The position numbers were made by a program, and so were the translations under genes. This document shows, one piece after another, positions 11,666 through 26,600 of a DNA stretch of 64,000 nt; the first letter of the stretch is position 1, and each line of letters begins with the position of its first letter. The notes beneath the pieces were generated by a model. The model saw only the letters and a list, made by a program, of their open reading frames with translations, ran no database searches and was not told the DNA's origin. The stretch is from Sipunculus nudus (Eukaryota; Annelida; Sipuncula; Golfingiida; Sipunculidae): positions 50,296,714-50,360,713 of the forward strand of contig CM049320.1 in the NCBI GenBank assembly GCA_026874595.1. The letters run 5' to 3'.

Positions 11666-14600
11666 GTGAGCTCCGAAAATTTGTAATTTCAAGGTAGGAC
11701 AGTGAGACTGTGGATGTCAGCATCCTGTCTGTCTTGTGTGCAGGTCAGAGCTTCAGAGTCTATTTGTTTTACGTCATTGTCACGTAAAAGAAGAAGATAA
11801 CAGATTTTCAGTACAAATTTTTTCCCTGATGAGTGAAATATAACAATTGTATGAAGTATTAATGACTTGAAAATTGTTTGGCCCATCAATCTTAATTTCT
11901 GTAGCAGTAGTCTTTTCAAGCATGAATACCCAAAGAAGGGGGTCTCGTTCTTGCATGCACGAAAATGTTGAGATCATAAGTGATGAGGATACCTGTCAAA
12001 AGCCCACTCATTTCTGACTATGAGCCAAAAGATGCCCTTGGACTACAGGAAAAGAGGATGTGCCAGTCATGTTTGTGTTTAATTGAGCTCATTTGCTTGA
12101 GTTACAAAATGACTACCAAAAAGCATGCACTGCATTTGTCATGTCAGGCTTAATATGCACAAGTGGTTTGACTCTGGGGGTGAGCAGTGCATACATTGCC
12201 ACCAGTCTGTGCCTATCTTAACAAAATCCACATCTGTTGAATAAATTTGAATCGGCAATGCTATGTGATAAGGTACTGTGATTTATACCTGAGTGTCATG
12301 AAGTAGCCAGAGCCTGATATCTTTGTGACACAGAGTAACTGGATGGCGCAGTCCAAGTATTGAAGATGTATAATTTGTGATTACAGGTCCCCCTTCTCAG
12401 AACAATTTTAATATGTTAAGATGATTAAGACAAAAAAAAATAAACTTGCACTGTTACCCTAAAAATTGCTGTGCATCTTTAATTAAGTGCTTGGGATTGA
12501 GTCTTTAATTTCCATGCAATAGCATAAAAGTTTGGGAGAGGTTTTACAGTAGGTGCGACATTATGGTACAATAAACTGTCTGAATAGTATGAGGCTAGAG
12601 AAAAAAGGCATATTAGCAACATATGTATCACATAAGATAAAAGAGAACTTGTTAACATTATTAATCACCAGTTTAAAGCACAAGGCATTCCCATTCTATC
12701 TTAATACTAGTGTTGCACCTATTGTAAAATCCTACAAAGTTTAAAATTTGATCCCAGAAAAATAAATATTTCTGCATTTTAACTATTTTCATGCTATTCA
12801 ACTGTTTGAAAAGCACAACTTATTTTTTTAAAGGATGCCAAGTTTTGCTAATGAAGCTTGGTTTTCTAGTGAAGCCTTTGAAACAATGGACATGTGCCAA
12901 CAACATGGGTTTGAATCTGGGATTGACCTAATATTTTCCCCTGAGCAAGATATTTATGTAACAAATTGGGGCTTGTCCAAAATGACTCCCACATTTTGGG
13001 CCTGGGAGAAAGTTGGTTTAAGTTATTGAATAATCACTGTCACATATAGTTCGCCAACAAAAGTGACTCCTGGGTTAATTAACCTCATTCTAAAAGCATA
13101 ACACTGTTATGAGGCGGTGTGTGATGGGGTGCATATAAAAGCGGTCCAAACTGCTTCCCTGGAGAAGCTTCTCTAGCAGAGTGGTTGGAACCCTGGATGT
13201 GTGCACTGTGCACCAACATGGGTTCAAGTCTGTAATTGGTCCAATATTTTCCCCTGAGCAAAATTATTAAGTAACACTTAAGGATTGAATATGATTGTGA
13301 GGCAGCGCAGTTCCTTTATCTGAGCTCAGGTGCGTCATTTATTGGTGTGAGGGCCTTAGGGGCCACCTTTGTTCTGGAGCTCACCTGTGATTTACCATGA
13401 TCATTGTTAAGTGTTTTTTCCAGTGTAGCTAGGTTTGATTAGGAGGTATTTATAATATATAATGTATTCTCAGACAACTTTTCCAGTATTCATGTATATA
13501 TGTTTACTTTCAGTCATTTGACAATCTGTACAGTAGTCACATAATTCTGATCTTTGTAGGTTTTTCGTGTGCCTTTGGAAGAACGTCGGTTCAAAGAAAT
13601 GAATGAAAACAGGTTTGGAGAACAGAATGAGCAGTCTAAAATCTGCCAGGATATCATGAATAGAACTGGTAAGTACCTTTATATCTTGTGACTTTGCGAG
13701 TACCTTTTAATCCATGCAACATTTCCTCTTTAAAAAAATCTCTAAAGTAATGTATGTCCTAAAACTACACTTGACCTTGGCAATTTCTGTTTGAATTTTG
13801 AAATGCACTTTTGTGAACACAGTTGCAAGTAAAATGTGTTCATGTATATTAATGCATCTAAATGTCATTACACATGATAGAAAATACTTATTTAATATTT
13901 AACCAGGATCATACATACTTGAATATGCATGATGACTATATATATTGAGACATTTCGAAAGCTGAGAACTTTCCTTGTGGTGGCATCCAAGTACATTAAA
14001 AGTGTACTGCACAGTAAGTGCCCATGCAATTATATGGCTCCTCCTTGGTTTTGTTGCTTCCTGACTAGCTGCTCATTGCTATAGATGCAAAATGACCATT
14101 GTTTTCAGTCATAAAAAAATCATATCAGTCATATATTCTTGTGCAAATATAATAAAAATACAAGAATAGTTTGATGACCTTTGATGACAGATTTTGCATG
14201 ATCTAGCTGGGATTCAGTCATTTGGGTGGATGATTTGACGAAGTCGAGCAAATTTGGGCTGTAAAGGATGGGGCGCCCCTTGGGGATTAGAAACGTGGTA
14301 TGCTCCAAAAGTGAAGTGCCCAGGGTGATTATTAGGGTAAATTTGGAATTCACATCTTCCCTTCATTGTATTCCACAGCTGGTGTGTCCATCGAGATGAA
14401 CTTGGCTAAAGATCAGAGCCTGACAGTGGTGCTCACAGGTAAACTGGACGCCGTGATGAAAGCAAAACGACTGGTGGTCAACCAACTGCAGACTCAGGTA
14501 TGACAGAAAAAAACAGCTGCAAACAACATATTACCTAAAGCCATTCTTTTTAAAGGAAGTTTGATAAAACTGAACAGGGAACAAAAGTTTCCACCTTTAT

Positions 14601-17600
14601 TGATTAGTTGGTTCTGTTGCATTACCAAATTTGCATACTGTTAAAGTGTAGAAAGCCAAATGTTCGTTAATAACTTTAAAAGTCATTTCTCACTTAATTA
14701 ATTTCCAGCCATGCTATCAGATTAGGTAAAGCTATTCAGTTGTATCATTTGAACTTGAGGATGCCTTTTTCATTGCAGTGATGCATATCAAACTATTATT
14801 GATTTATATAACCAGTGGTGCTTTAAATTTAATGCTTAAGTGTTTTTGGCCTGAGTCCACCATTTCTCAAATAAACACAATTGATCATCTGCCAGCCATG
14901 CCTGCCACCAGTAATTCCTGTATTGGTGAGATCATGAATGTATTGTGTGTATATTGGTATATAAACCATATAAATGCTAGCTTACCAGAGACCAGGTAGT
15001 CAGTTTTTAGTCAATCTCAGGAAAAAAGGATAACGGATAGCATACTGAAACTATTTAATCATCTGGAGAACAATAATATGCACAGAAACATCCACACTTC
15101 TCATTTAATTTTGTGAATTTTAGGCAAGTGAAAGACTGCATATCCCCAAGGAACACCACCGATTCATACTTGGGCAGAAAGGACAGAAATTACAGAAGCT
15201 TGAACTGGCCACGGCTACGAAGATCTCTGTGCCACGGAGTGATGAGAAGTCCGACGCCATTACCATCATGGGCACCAAAGAGGGGATTGACAAGGCTCGC
15301 CACGAACTACAAGTCATATCTGATGAACAGGTAAGCATTCAGATTGTCTGGTTTCCATATTAGGTTAGGATATACCGTGAAGCTAGTGTAATAAGACCTT
15401 CCGTGGACTTGCTAAAAGTGGTCTCAATTCATAGGTGGTCTTATTAGATAGGTCAGTTTTAACCAGATTAAGTGCTCCAACAATTTTATTGTTTCGCAGA
15501 TGAATGAATATTTAGCTAAACCACTTCTTGATAAATTATTTATTTATAAATCCCTCAAACAAGTAATTGATTATGAAATGTGAACCAACTCCCACTGGAT
15601 GTTGGTAATGCTAATTCTTGTTATCTGTTCTGATTTGAACTTTTTTATTTTGGGCACCAGAATAAGTCTGTTGGATTTTTGTATGCCTTGTGGGGAGACT
15701 AGGAAAACTCATTGCAAGAATGATTATATTATATCACTTTTCAGGCTAAACTTGCTTTTGAGCGACTTCCAATTCCAAAAGAGTTTCATCCTTTCATCTG
15801 TGGGCCCAACAACCAGAATATTGAAAAGTGGGGTAACTTGTACAAGAAGGCCCGTATCAACGTGCCCCCACCATCAGTACAGAGGGATGACATCACAGTA
15901 GCTGGCGAGAAGGATGACGTACATCAGGCAGTGGCTGCCATCAGAGAAATCTATGAAGAGAAGGTAAAAACTGAAATACTGTAATGACCAAGAATGTAAA
16001 AACTGTGATACTGCAGTCCTGGAGCAGGTAAAAAAATGTAATAATCGAGTCTGGGAGAAAGTAAAATCTATAATAAAGTGATCATTCAGAAAGTAAAACT
16101 AATATGTAATACTTGATATGGTAAAACTGTAATACTGTAATCATTGAAGGTAAAACTAATAATGTAATACTTAAGAAAGTAAAACTAATTTTGTCATCAT
16201 TGAGAAGGTAAAACTAATAATGTAATCATTAAGAAGGTAAAACTGTAATAATGTAATCAGAGAGAAGGTAAAACTAATTATGCAATCAATTGGAAGGTAA
16301 AACTGATACTGTCATAATTAAGGAGGTATAAACTTTGTACTTTCTAAGATGGTAATAATATAATGCCAGAGGTGAAATCTGTTATACTTCTTACCTCCTG
16401 CTACCCGGAAATTGTATAATTTTACATGGCATTGTGAAGGGAAAAACCTGTAATGACATAATTCCCGAGAAGGTAAAAAATTGTATTCTAATGGTGATGA
16501 AGACATAACACCTTAATTCCTGTGGGGAAAAACTGTTACTGTTATACCTTTGGTAAAAAATTTTTATGGTAATCCAGGGAAGGGAATAAATATTCAGTTC
16601 TCCCTGTTAAATTCTAATATTGTCATCCTTTGCCTTGTATTCGTCATTTGGCTCATGATGAAAGGTCTCTTAGTTATAAAGCCACATAAGCTGTCACTTG
16701 GAAAGGAATGGGCAATGTGAAGACTTGAATAACATATAATTGTTTATGTTATTTTGTTTCAGAAACGTAAATGCCAGACCGTCTCTGTAGAGGTGCGTAA
16801 AACACAGCACAAGTACGTGATTGGACCCAAAGGTTCGAACCTGAGCGAAATCCTGGGAGCAACAGGAGTGTCAGTTGAGGTTAGTTTTAAACTGCTGTCA
16901 AGCTTCATTCTGCTTAAATTTTTGGATGTTTCGTTGGCTAAATACAGTAACTTCAATTTGATATACAGTCATTTGGAGACTAAAATATAGCCTGAAGCTT
17001 GTACTTTTTTAATTGGATTCAAAGTGTGATATCTGTTAAAGAGCCAGTGGAAGAAGAACTGGTATTATTCATTGAGTTCTTTGAAATCAACTCCGGTACC
17101 AGGTCAGTGTGACAGGGTATCACATTTTACAAATGTAATGCTATGAAACTCAGGAATATTGAAGGTTAAACGATCACCCTGATACTGTGTTATTATTCAT
17201 GTCTATTATGGCTATATTTGATCATTCCTATGTAATACCAGCAGATTTTCCTTTCTGTAGTAAACAAAATTTATTCTAACTTGTTCGATACCAAATTAAA
17301 TTATGAAATAATTGCCTGTAGGTGCCACCACTGGACAGTACCTCTGAGACCATCACCCTGCGTGGAGAACAGGACAAGCTGGGTCCAGCACTGACCATGG
17401 TGTACGCAAAGGCTAACAGCGTGGTCATCCAGGAGGTCAAGGCCCCAGCTTGGCTCCATCGCTTCATCATAGGACGCAACGGCTCCACCATCCGACAGAT
17501 CACACAGGACTTGCCCAAGGTAGGTCACAACATGAGCCAAGCTGACTTAATGTACTAAGCATTAGCTACTTCTGTCTGACACCATGTTTTATTGTGCAGG

Positions 17601-20600
17601 GTGATCCATTGCTGTTAAACTGTAGAAACCCTGAGCTACAAATTACCACTCAGGTTTCCTTCCAGTCATTTTAACCAGTGGAAAAAGAAAAGAAACTTAA
17701 GTATTTGTAACAAGTAGTAAAACCTTATAATTGGCTAGAGGTTTGCTTAATGAGCTTACTGTAAACAAGGGCTGATGTTATCTAATATGAATCTTGTAAC
17801 TTTCAGGTACATATTGAATTCACTGATGGCGAAGACAAGATCACCATTGAAGGCCCTCCAGAGGAAGTTGGACAGGCCCAGAGAGCCCTCGATGAGATCA
17901 CAAAGGACCTGGTGAGTTGGTTACCTTCATTCTGGAAATTTAATGTTGCATGTGACAGAATGAACATTCTGGCTTAACAGTCACTCAAGTGAGAAAAAAA
18001 AATACAAATTTAGTGACAGTCAGTGTAAATGCTGTAATCATGTCATTGGTTGTCAGATAGTTTTTCCACTTCAGAAACTATATAGTGTTGAAAAGGGACA
18101 AATTACTGTGGTTGGCTTGTTTTGCAGTGGTCTCAAATTTGCGATATTCAAGGTAGGGGGAAGGCAGCGAAATTGAAACCACGCAGATATGAAACCTTGC
18201 TGTCATGGAAAATAGTCTCTGTAGTTGCTACCAGGTGGCAATAATGGGCATTAGTGGGAAATGCATATAATCCAAATGACGATCATGCTGATCGCAGCGT
18301 GCGATGTGACCACGATCTAGTTATATATATTCAAAAAATGCTTGGTTCCCACCTGTAATTCTGCATGTCTGAATAAGATATTAAATTGCGAATGCAAGCC
18401 GTTTGTCTTGGTCGAACTGCTTGTACTCTCCCTGCTTGCGCATTGTGGGCTGTTAATTGATCTGATCATTTGCTGCTTAGAGAAATTTTGCTCTTTCTTC
18501 ATATTCACATGGATTAGGCAGACCTTCCATGGGGGGTCATTTCAGGGATATGGCCCCTTCCGTAACCAACTTGTTATTTCCATGTAACAATGTTTCTATT
18601 ACGTAATCCAAACATGATATGATCAAGGTAGAGTGGAGGGCCCTATTTATATTGATTTGTAATGGCCAAGCTGTGAAACCAATGCCCCTTTGAAGCAGCA
18701 TTGCCAGGTTCCGGCATTGATCGACGGTCATTGTTGTTTGGGCAAAACATAACATAAATTGTATAATAGAGAATTCATACCTATTTGGTGTTTATTAAAA
18801 TATTAATATATGCCCAATCGCGAAAATGGAACCCCATGAAAATATGAAAAATTGCTTGAGCACATAAATTTAGCCGCGTAAATATAAAGCCAACCACAGT
18901 ATTCTGGTTCATATGACGTATCTTTCAGGGGCAAGGTTCTTTGAAAGGTTCAAATCTATAAATACACAGAATCTTTAGTATTTGCCAAAACTTAAGTAAA
19001 CACTAAAACATGTCAGAAAACAATTTATTGGCATTTTCATATATTGTTTTAATTTCAGCTATCAAGAATGGACTATGTGGAATTGAACGTGGATCAGAAA
19101 TATCACAGATTTATCATTGGGAAGGCAGGACAGAATGGTGAGTCCAGTTGAATAGGGCTGAACAGGTTTATAGTAAAATTAAGTGTATTGTAAAATTGCT
19201 CCTGCAGGTTTTTAAGGCTGAATAACAGGGCTGAACAGTTTGTTTCGCATGCGGTTGTGCATATCATGAAACTTCAGAACATTTATTGCAATGAAGGTAA
19301 TTTATTGTAATTTATCTCCATGCTAATTTTATTTTTGGTTTCCTGAGGTATAACTGAATTTTCTCTTATTAATTTGAATGTTCATACCATGATTAACATG
19401 GGTTTAAATGTAAGCCAGTCAGATGCAGTTCAAAGAATTTCTGATTTTTTCATGTTACATGATTTATATTGCACTTAAAACTGAAATGGAGTTAACTGCT
19501 GTGATGGTGAAGTGAAAAACTGTCTGAGATTCATATATTTTGGGGTAAAAAATGAGGATAACCTTGGTTGGCAACTTGAGAATTCCACCACATAATTATA
19601 CCTTTGTATTATTTTGCTCCTTATGATAAATTTGAACGGGCAGAATTTTGAAATTAGGTAAATGTCAGTAAAAGTTGAATCTTTTTATCATGTAAAATGT
19701 AAAGTGAACAAATGTTAGTTTATTATCAGTGAATAGAAGATTTCAGTCTGGAGTGTGAACTATTTCTTCGTTACCTTCATGGTTGTTTCAGTGAATCGCA
19801 TCAAGGGGGAGACTGGAGTATCCATCAGAATACCATCAGATTCAGATGCAAGTAACATCATCCGCATCGAGGGCTCTCCCGATGGAGTCGCAAAGGCAAA
19901 ACAGGAACTGGAAGAAATGGTCAAGAGAATGGTATATACTATTTTGTTCACATCTGAAAATCTGATATCAATTTTTATCCTCCATTCTTTAAAAAAAAAT
20001 GGCTGTTTTAAAATAACCCTAATTGATAACTTGTATTTGACAGCAGTAATCCTGAGATAATTGTATAATTTGATGCACCATTAACTGTTTTTAGCCCAGG
20101 GGTTGTGACCATAACCAATATCTGGGGTTATCAAGATATCTGACAACTGGAATAACCATTAACTCTCCTGTTATTATGATATCTTGTAATTCATTTTAGT
20201 CCAGTTTTTGGCACACAAACATGGCCTTTTAGGATTATTACAATATCAGGATCATTTAATGGCATTAAACTGGAATACTTATTAAATTTAAGTTGTTACT
20301 ACTGGATTAAATTTGCATTCTAAATAAATGATAGTTTTTGTCTTCATCAGTTTTAATGGTTGTTAAAGATTTAACAATATAGAACATTGCAACTGCAGGA
20401 AAACGAGAAGACCCGGGATATCATGATCGAGCAGCGTTTCCACAGGCAGATCATCGGCCCACAAGGTAGCAACATCCGCGAGATCAGAGACAAGTTTACA
20501 CAGGTTCAGGTCACCTTCCCGGAGCCTGGCCACAAAAGTGACGTCGTTCAACTGAGAGGACCACGCAACGAGGTGGACAAATGCTACAAGTATCTCCAGA

Positions 20601-23600
20601 CCTATCATCAAGAACTGGTGAGCAGTTTATATGATATCAGGTCTCAAGTGTAAATTGTAAACTTATGGTCCAGGTGCCATCCCAAAATAAAGGATGACCT
20701 GGTTCAGCTAATTGGTAAAACCAGTATTGTAATAATTAGGAAATCTCCTAAAGGTCTCTGGTAGTGAACCAGCACATGCTGTTCTTTTGATTATTATACG
20801 TATTATGCATACCCACAGTATGTCTGTCTGTCTGTCAACTTTGTGTTGCTGCAATAACTTACTAAGTACATATATGAATATCAGAAAACTTGCCATAACT
20901 ACCAGTCAATAGATTATCTAAAACTGATTTGATTCTAGGCAAAATCCATGCATATTAAATGAGGTCGGAGGTCGCCAGGCTTATTTGCAATGGCGCCACA
21001 GTAACTGACCAGAAATACAATGGATTTTGATAAAACACTACAGAAATATTGACCAATATAATATCTCACCTATATTTGATTCCTGGCAAAATTCTTTCAT
21101 AGTTAATTAGGTTAGAGTTCACCTGACTTTAGTGGTGCCATGATGACTTTCCAAAAATCTGGATTTTCATGAAACTCGTAAAAAATATATACCAGTTGGA
21201 GTAAAATTGAACCAAAGCCTTGACAGTTGAGTTGAAAAATGCTTGGCACTTTCCACTGGCGACCCAGGCTGTAGCCTTCCAAGGTCAGTGGTTTTCTCCA
21301 GATCCTCCAGTTTCCTCTACAGTTACAGACCTCTGAGCCATGGAGAATGCTTAGCATTAGGTGCTACTACTACTTAAAACCCATGTTATAGTCACCAGAT
21401 CGGATAATTCAGCTTCATGAATATTCTCTCTATTAGATCGCGAACAACTACATGGCCGAGGTACACATCTTCAAGCAGTTCCACAAGAACGTTATTGGTA
21501 AAGGTGGCGCCACCATCAGAAAGATCCGCGATGAGACAGACACAAAGATAGACTTGCCCAGTGAGAACAGTGACAGTGACGTCATCACCATTACCGGCAA
21601 GAAAGCCAACGTGGAAACGGCCAAGAACCGCATTGAATCAATCCAGAAGGAATTGGTATGTTGGTTTTTTTTCACCTGTTTCAGTTATATATTATAATAT
21701 ATGATCTTCGATGTTGTATATTGAAGTTGTATAATTTTATTTATGATATGATTGTGTATATCAATACATTGGGAATGAAAATTATCTCAATTTCCTGAAA
21801 ATGATGCTAACGACTCTTTTTCTTTTTTTCACTCATTTTTTAGCAGCACTCTTTTTTTTCCCCCACTTTTTTAAAGGATTCCGAAATATACTATATCTCT
21901 CCTGCCTTAACAGTCCAGCATGTGTCACAACGTGGGGAAATATCCTTATCTTCATGCAGGGGATGTGCACCATGTATCTTTCTGACTTTTTGAACGGTAT
22001 GCACCAGTATGTATACACAATTGTGGTATGCGAAACAAGTCTTTATCCAGTCTGTAATAAAAAAATAGTGAATTTGTGCTAATTTTACTCTATTTTTCAC
22101 TCTTTATTTCAAAGAATTCTACTCTTTTTTTCCATAGCACTTGCTCTTTATTCAGGTCATTCACCTTTTGCAGGTGGTTTCATTACTGAAATTTTTAAGA
22201 ATTTGCTTTTTCCTCCCACTCCAGAGAAACCCTACCTAACTCTTCTTTATCCCACAGGCCAACATCAGTGAGATATCCTTGGATATCCCGCATCAGTTCC
22301 ACAACTCCATCATCGGAGCCAAGGGCCGCCTCATCAGCTCCATCATGCAGGAGTGTGGCGGGGTCATCATCCGCTTCCCTCCCGAGAAGAACCAGAGTGA
22401 CAAAGTGGTGATCAGGGGCCCCAAGGACGATGTGGAGAAGGCTCGCAAACAGCTGCTGGAGCTGGCAAATGATAAGGTAGGATGATTAATATGCAGAGAT
22501 TAAACAGTGCTTTATTACTGCAAGGATCTCTTGAGTTATAAAGCAATAATGTCTAGAATATTTTCATTATGGTCTAAAGCCCAAAATATCCTTTCTTAAA
22601 ACTCATGTGAAACAATGAAATGCAGGCCATTAGAAGTGGGCATTGTGGTTTTAGAATTATATGATAGAAAATATGCTGTATAAAGTTGTTTCCATGTGCG
22701 TCTAATTTGGAATATGCATGAATAATTGCTCATGTGGTTTTGTAACAAAGTGTTTCCATGTATCTATCAAAGTACATGCATATATACGTGAAAATCGCCA
22801 CAGGTGTGAATTTCATGCATAGGGTCTGTGTGAACTTGGAGATTTAGGGTAAAATAGTTATTCTCCAGCAGTTATGGGTCCAGGGTTTAATATATATGGG
22901 GCACAACAGCCACAAGGGTATTTTTCACAGACTTTGCTAGGGATCTTTATAAAAAAGGCAGTGTTGATGTTCATACAAAAATAATTATGCTATATGTTCA
23001 GGCTCCTTTGTGACTTTAATATTTGTGAAGGAAAATCTGTGTTGCAATCTTAAATAAATTTAAGTCTTAAATTGGAAAATTCAAAATAACTTATTAAATT
23101 CACTATATACAGCTCACTCAGCAGCAAAGGCAGTTGATATTTAATAAATGACATGCAATGATTTTGAGATCCTACAAACAGAAATGCTATTTAAATAACC
23201 CAACATATCCACAATATTTAGCGGGCAATGGCAATTTGAATCTCTGAAAAATTTTAAGATTGAAAAAATTGAAAGAACTGTTAATCACCTGAATTACCAT
23301 GTATCCCGTCTCATATTTACTAGTGAATATGAATGAATATGTTTAAGAAATATGAACACTAAACACATTTTAAATCAGTTACCAAATCTTCACACAAACG
23401 GCAAATATACTTTAATCAGACATGTCTGTAATCAAACATGTTTTGAAGCTTTGCAAATATTGAAACTACTGAAACCTTGCAAGTATTCCTCTCGGCAAAC
23501 TTTGGACTATGCAAAATTCCTTCCAACAGCTACATCCATTTTCCAGAAAGACCAACCCTTTAAATTAGGAATTTTGCCATTGCCGAAATGGGCCTGTGTG

Positions 23601-26600
23601 ACTGACAAAACTACATACAAATAAAATACAATTTTTTCCAGAACACTATAAATTGTGTATGCAAGCAGACGGTTCATTATGTATGCCTTATTTCTGTTTT
23701 ATAAGTGCCAACAGTTATCAAAGTCCAAGAACACGATTCTGGCAGTGTGTCAAACACTGCCATTTAATGTATATTATAATGATTACTTCTACATAGAATT
23801 TTATGATAATTAAATTGAAAAATATCTTTGGAAATAAATGATTGTATGAATACAAAGAGACCCTGGTGATGCCATTATCTTTAAATTATAATCATAAAAG
23901 GGCATGTTCCAATATGTTGACTTAAGTAGGTCACACCTTGACAGCCATATACTCTCAACCCTGTGGTTTATCGAGACGGTCTAATTAATTTTGCAGCAGA
24001 ACCCCTTCCTCCCCATGAGCCCTTGCATCACCTAGCTACCTAGCAATTTCGTGTGTTGACACTAATGGTCATTATCTCTGTATTGCTCGGCCGAGTCAGC
24101 CGTGTTGAGATCCAACAAAGCGACACGCCGGCCAGCTGTCTGTCTCAGTTTTGCTGCCAGGTCCCCACGGTTATTGACAGGGATTACTGTAAGTAGAAAC
24201 TTATTCATTATGTCCAGACGCCAAGAGAACTCCAGCGTTAGCTCCTGTTCCACATGTGCAGCTCCCTTGCCAGACTGGGACTGCCATCTTTGTTGTCCGG
24301 TATGCCTACGGGCAGCCTGCCCCTGATAATAATAATAGGGAAGTTTATGATATGATTATCACAACTGTCAGATATTGTGATAATCCGGGATCCTGATGAT
24401 CATTCCAGCCCCAGTTGCCTGAGAAAATGTGGTGAAATCACAATATTAACCCAACCATTACCATTTTAATAAGCTTTTGGTTTCGTAAAATATAACTTGA
24501 CAATTTTCCTTTGCAGAAAGAATCCAGCTTCACTGTTGAAGTACGTGCTAATCCAGCCTACCACAAATTCCTGATTGGCCGTGGAGGTTCTAACATCCGT
24601 AAAGTTCGCGAGAGCACTGGAGCACGAGTCATTTTCCCCAGCAGTGATGATGATGACCAGGAACTGATCACTATCATTGGCAAGAAGGAAAGCGTAGAGA
24701 AAGCTAAAGCTGAACTCCTAGAACTCATCAAGAACCTGGTAAATCAATACTTTGATTCCTGCCTGTACAGACTATTACACCTGGCTGATCAGTTTACATT
24801 TAATGTTTTATTAGGTTTAGTGTATGATACTTGCTTCCACTTAATTAATATTCCTAATTTATTTACAACATAACACAAGGTTTCACAACATCCGTTGGAT
24901 TTTAGGACTTCACTGTTGCACAAAACAGGATAATTTTGGTGCACAGTTTCAGGATGTTGTATATAATTTCAGGATAAAATTATTGAGGCTGAGATTGATA
25001 TTGTATATGATTTCAGGATAACATTGAGGAGATCTTTATTGTATGTGATTTAAAGATAACATTAATAAGGCGGTCACCAATATTTTGTATGATTTCAGGA
25101 TAAGTGTTGTGTATGATTTCAGGATAACATTGTTGAGGCTGAGATGGAGGTAGACCAGAAACATCACCGTCACTTCGTAGCTCGTCGTGGGGAGGTGCTC
25201 CACCAGATAGCTGCTGAGTATGGTGGTGTTACCGTCAGTTTTCCTCGTAGCGGTGTTAAAAGCAACAAGGTCACCCTAAAGGGGGCCAAGGATTGTGTGG
25301 AGGGTGCTAAGAAACGCATCAGCGACATTGTGACTGACCTGGTGAGTTTCCATGGATACGAGATAGCCGAGTTGTTAAGGCATTGAATCATGGAACGATT
25401 TCCCATCCCAATATAATGAATGTGCACAGACAGTTCGGGAATCAAATGTTAGCTTGACAGTTTAGGAGAAGGTGCAGCAGTTACTTGTCGAAGTAAGATC
25501 TTTGTAGATCTTCAGTAGTTTTAAAGCACAGTAGAGCCATTGAAGATTTCTGTGTCAGCTGGTCTTATAAAGTCTTAAAAAGGTAAAAAAAATTGCTTTC
25601 CCAAGAGGTGCAGGAACCCTTTAACCAAATGTATGTCCACCTACTAATCTTTGTCACCTTAATAAGTTTGATTCTTAGAAAAATCAGGGCATATTTAATG
25701 TGGTCATGGGTCACAAGACTTGACAGACATATCACACACTTTTTACACAATTCTGTTATTGTTATATAATATGTGAAGGTTGTGGTAAATTAATAACTTA
25801 TTTGTAAATGAAAGTTTTAACTCACACTTGTACACTCACTCACTTGCTTGGAATGATATAGCTCAATCTGAGGCCTCATTTTAACACAACAGGGATGTTT
25901 ATTTGTCTTTGTGATTGGTTACAGGAATCACAGGTGACCATCGAGTGTGTGATCGCTCAGAAGCACCATCGCACCGTCATGGGAGCCAAGGGATTCCGTG
26001 TGCAGGAAATCACACGTACGCACGAAGTCGGCATCAAGTTCCCTGACCGGCCCACCCAGGAGAACCAAGGTAAACCACTTTAACAAACCATTTTACCTGA
26101 CAGTGCAGTTATATTGTTTTGTAGAAAGATTAGCAAACTTAATTGTTTAAAATTTAGTAGTGCTTTAGCCTTTTTAGCCCTCAGCCCTTAGGCTGATGGG
26201 CTATTGTCGTTACTCAAGCTGTCTGTCCGGCGTCCGTGAACTTTTACCTTGTGGGTGGGATATCTCTAAAAGGATTCACTGTAAGAATTTTATTTCTTGT
26301 AGATGTATATTGACAAAATCTCGGTCAAGTTCGAAGATGGGTGACCTTGACCTATTTTTCTACGTTTTAGAGCTGATTATAGTAAAACACTTAGAAGCTT
26401 ATTTCTCTGGAACCCTTGGGTTGATTCTCACAAAACTTACTATGGTCATATGGACTGATGGTCTGGACCTGCCCAAGTTTGGGGGCGCCACCTACAATTT
26501 CTGATTTTTAATGAATTTTTATCGGATTTTTCAACTTTGGTCTTGTGAGGGGGATATCTCCGAAGGTATTAAACGCAGGAACTTCATTTCTTAAGTGCTG

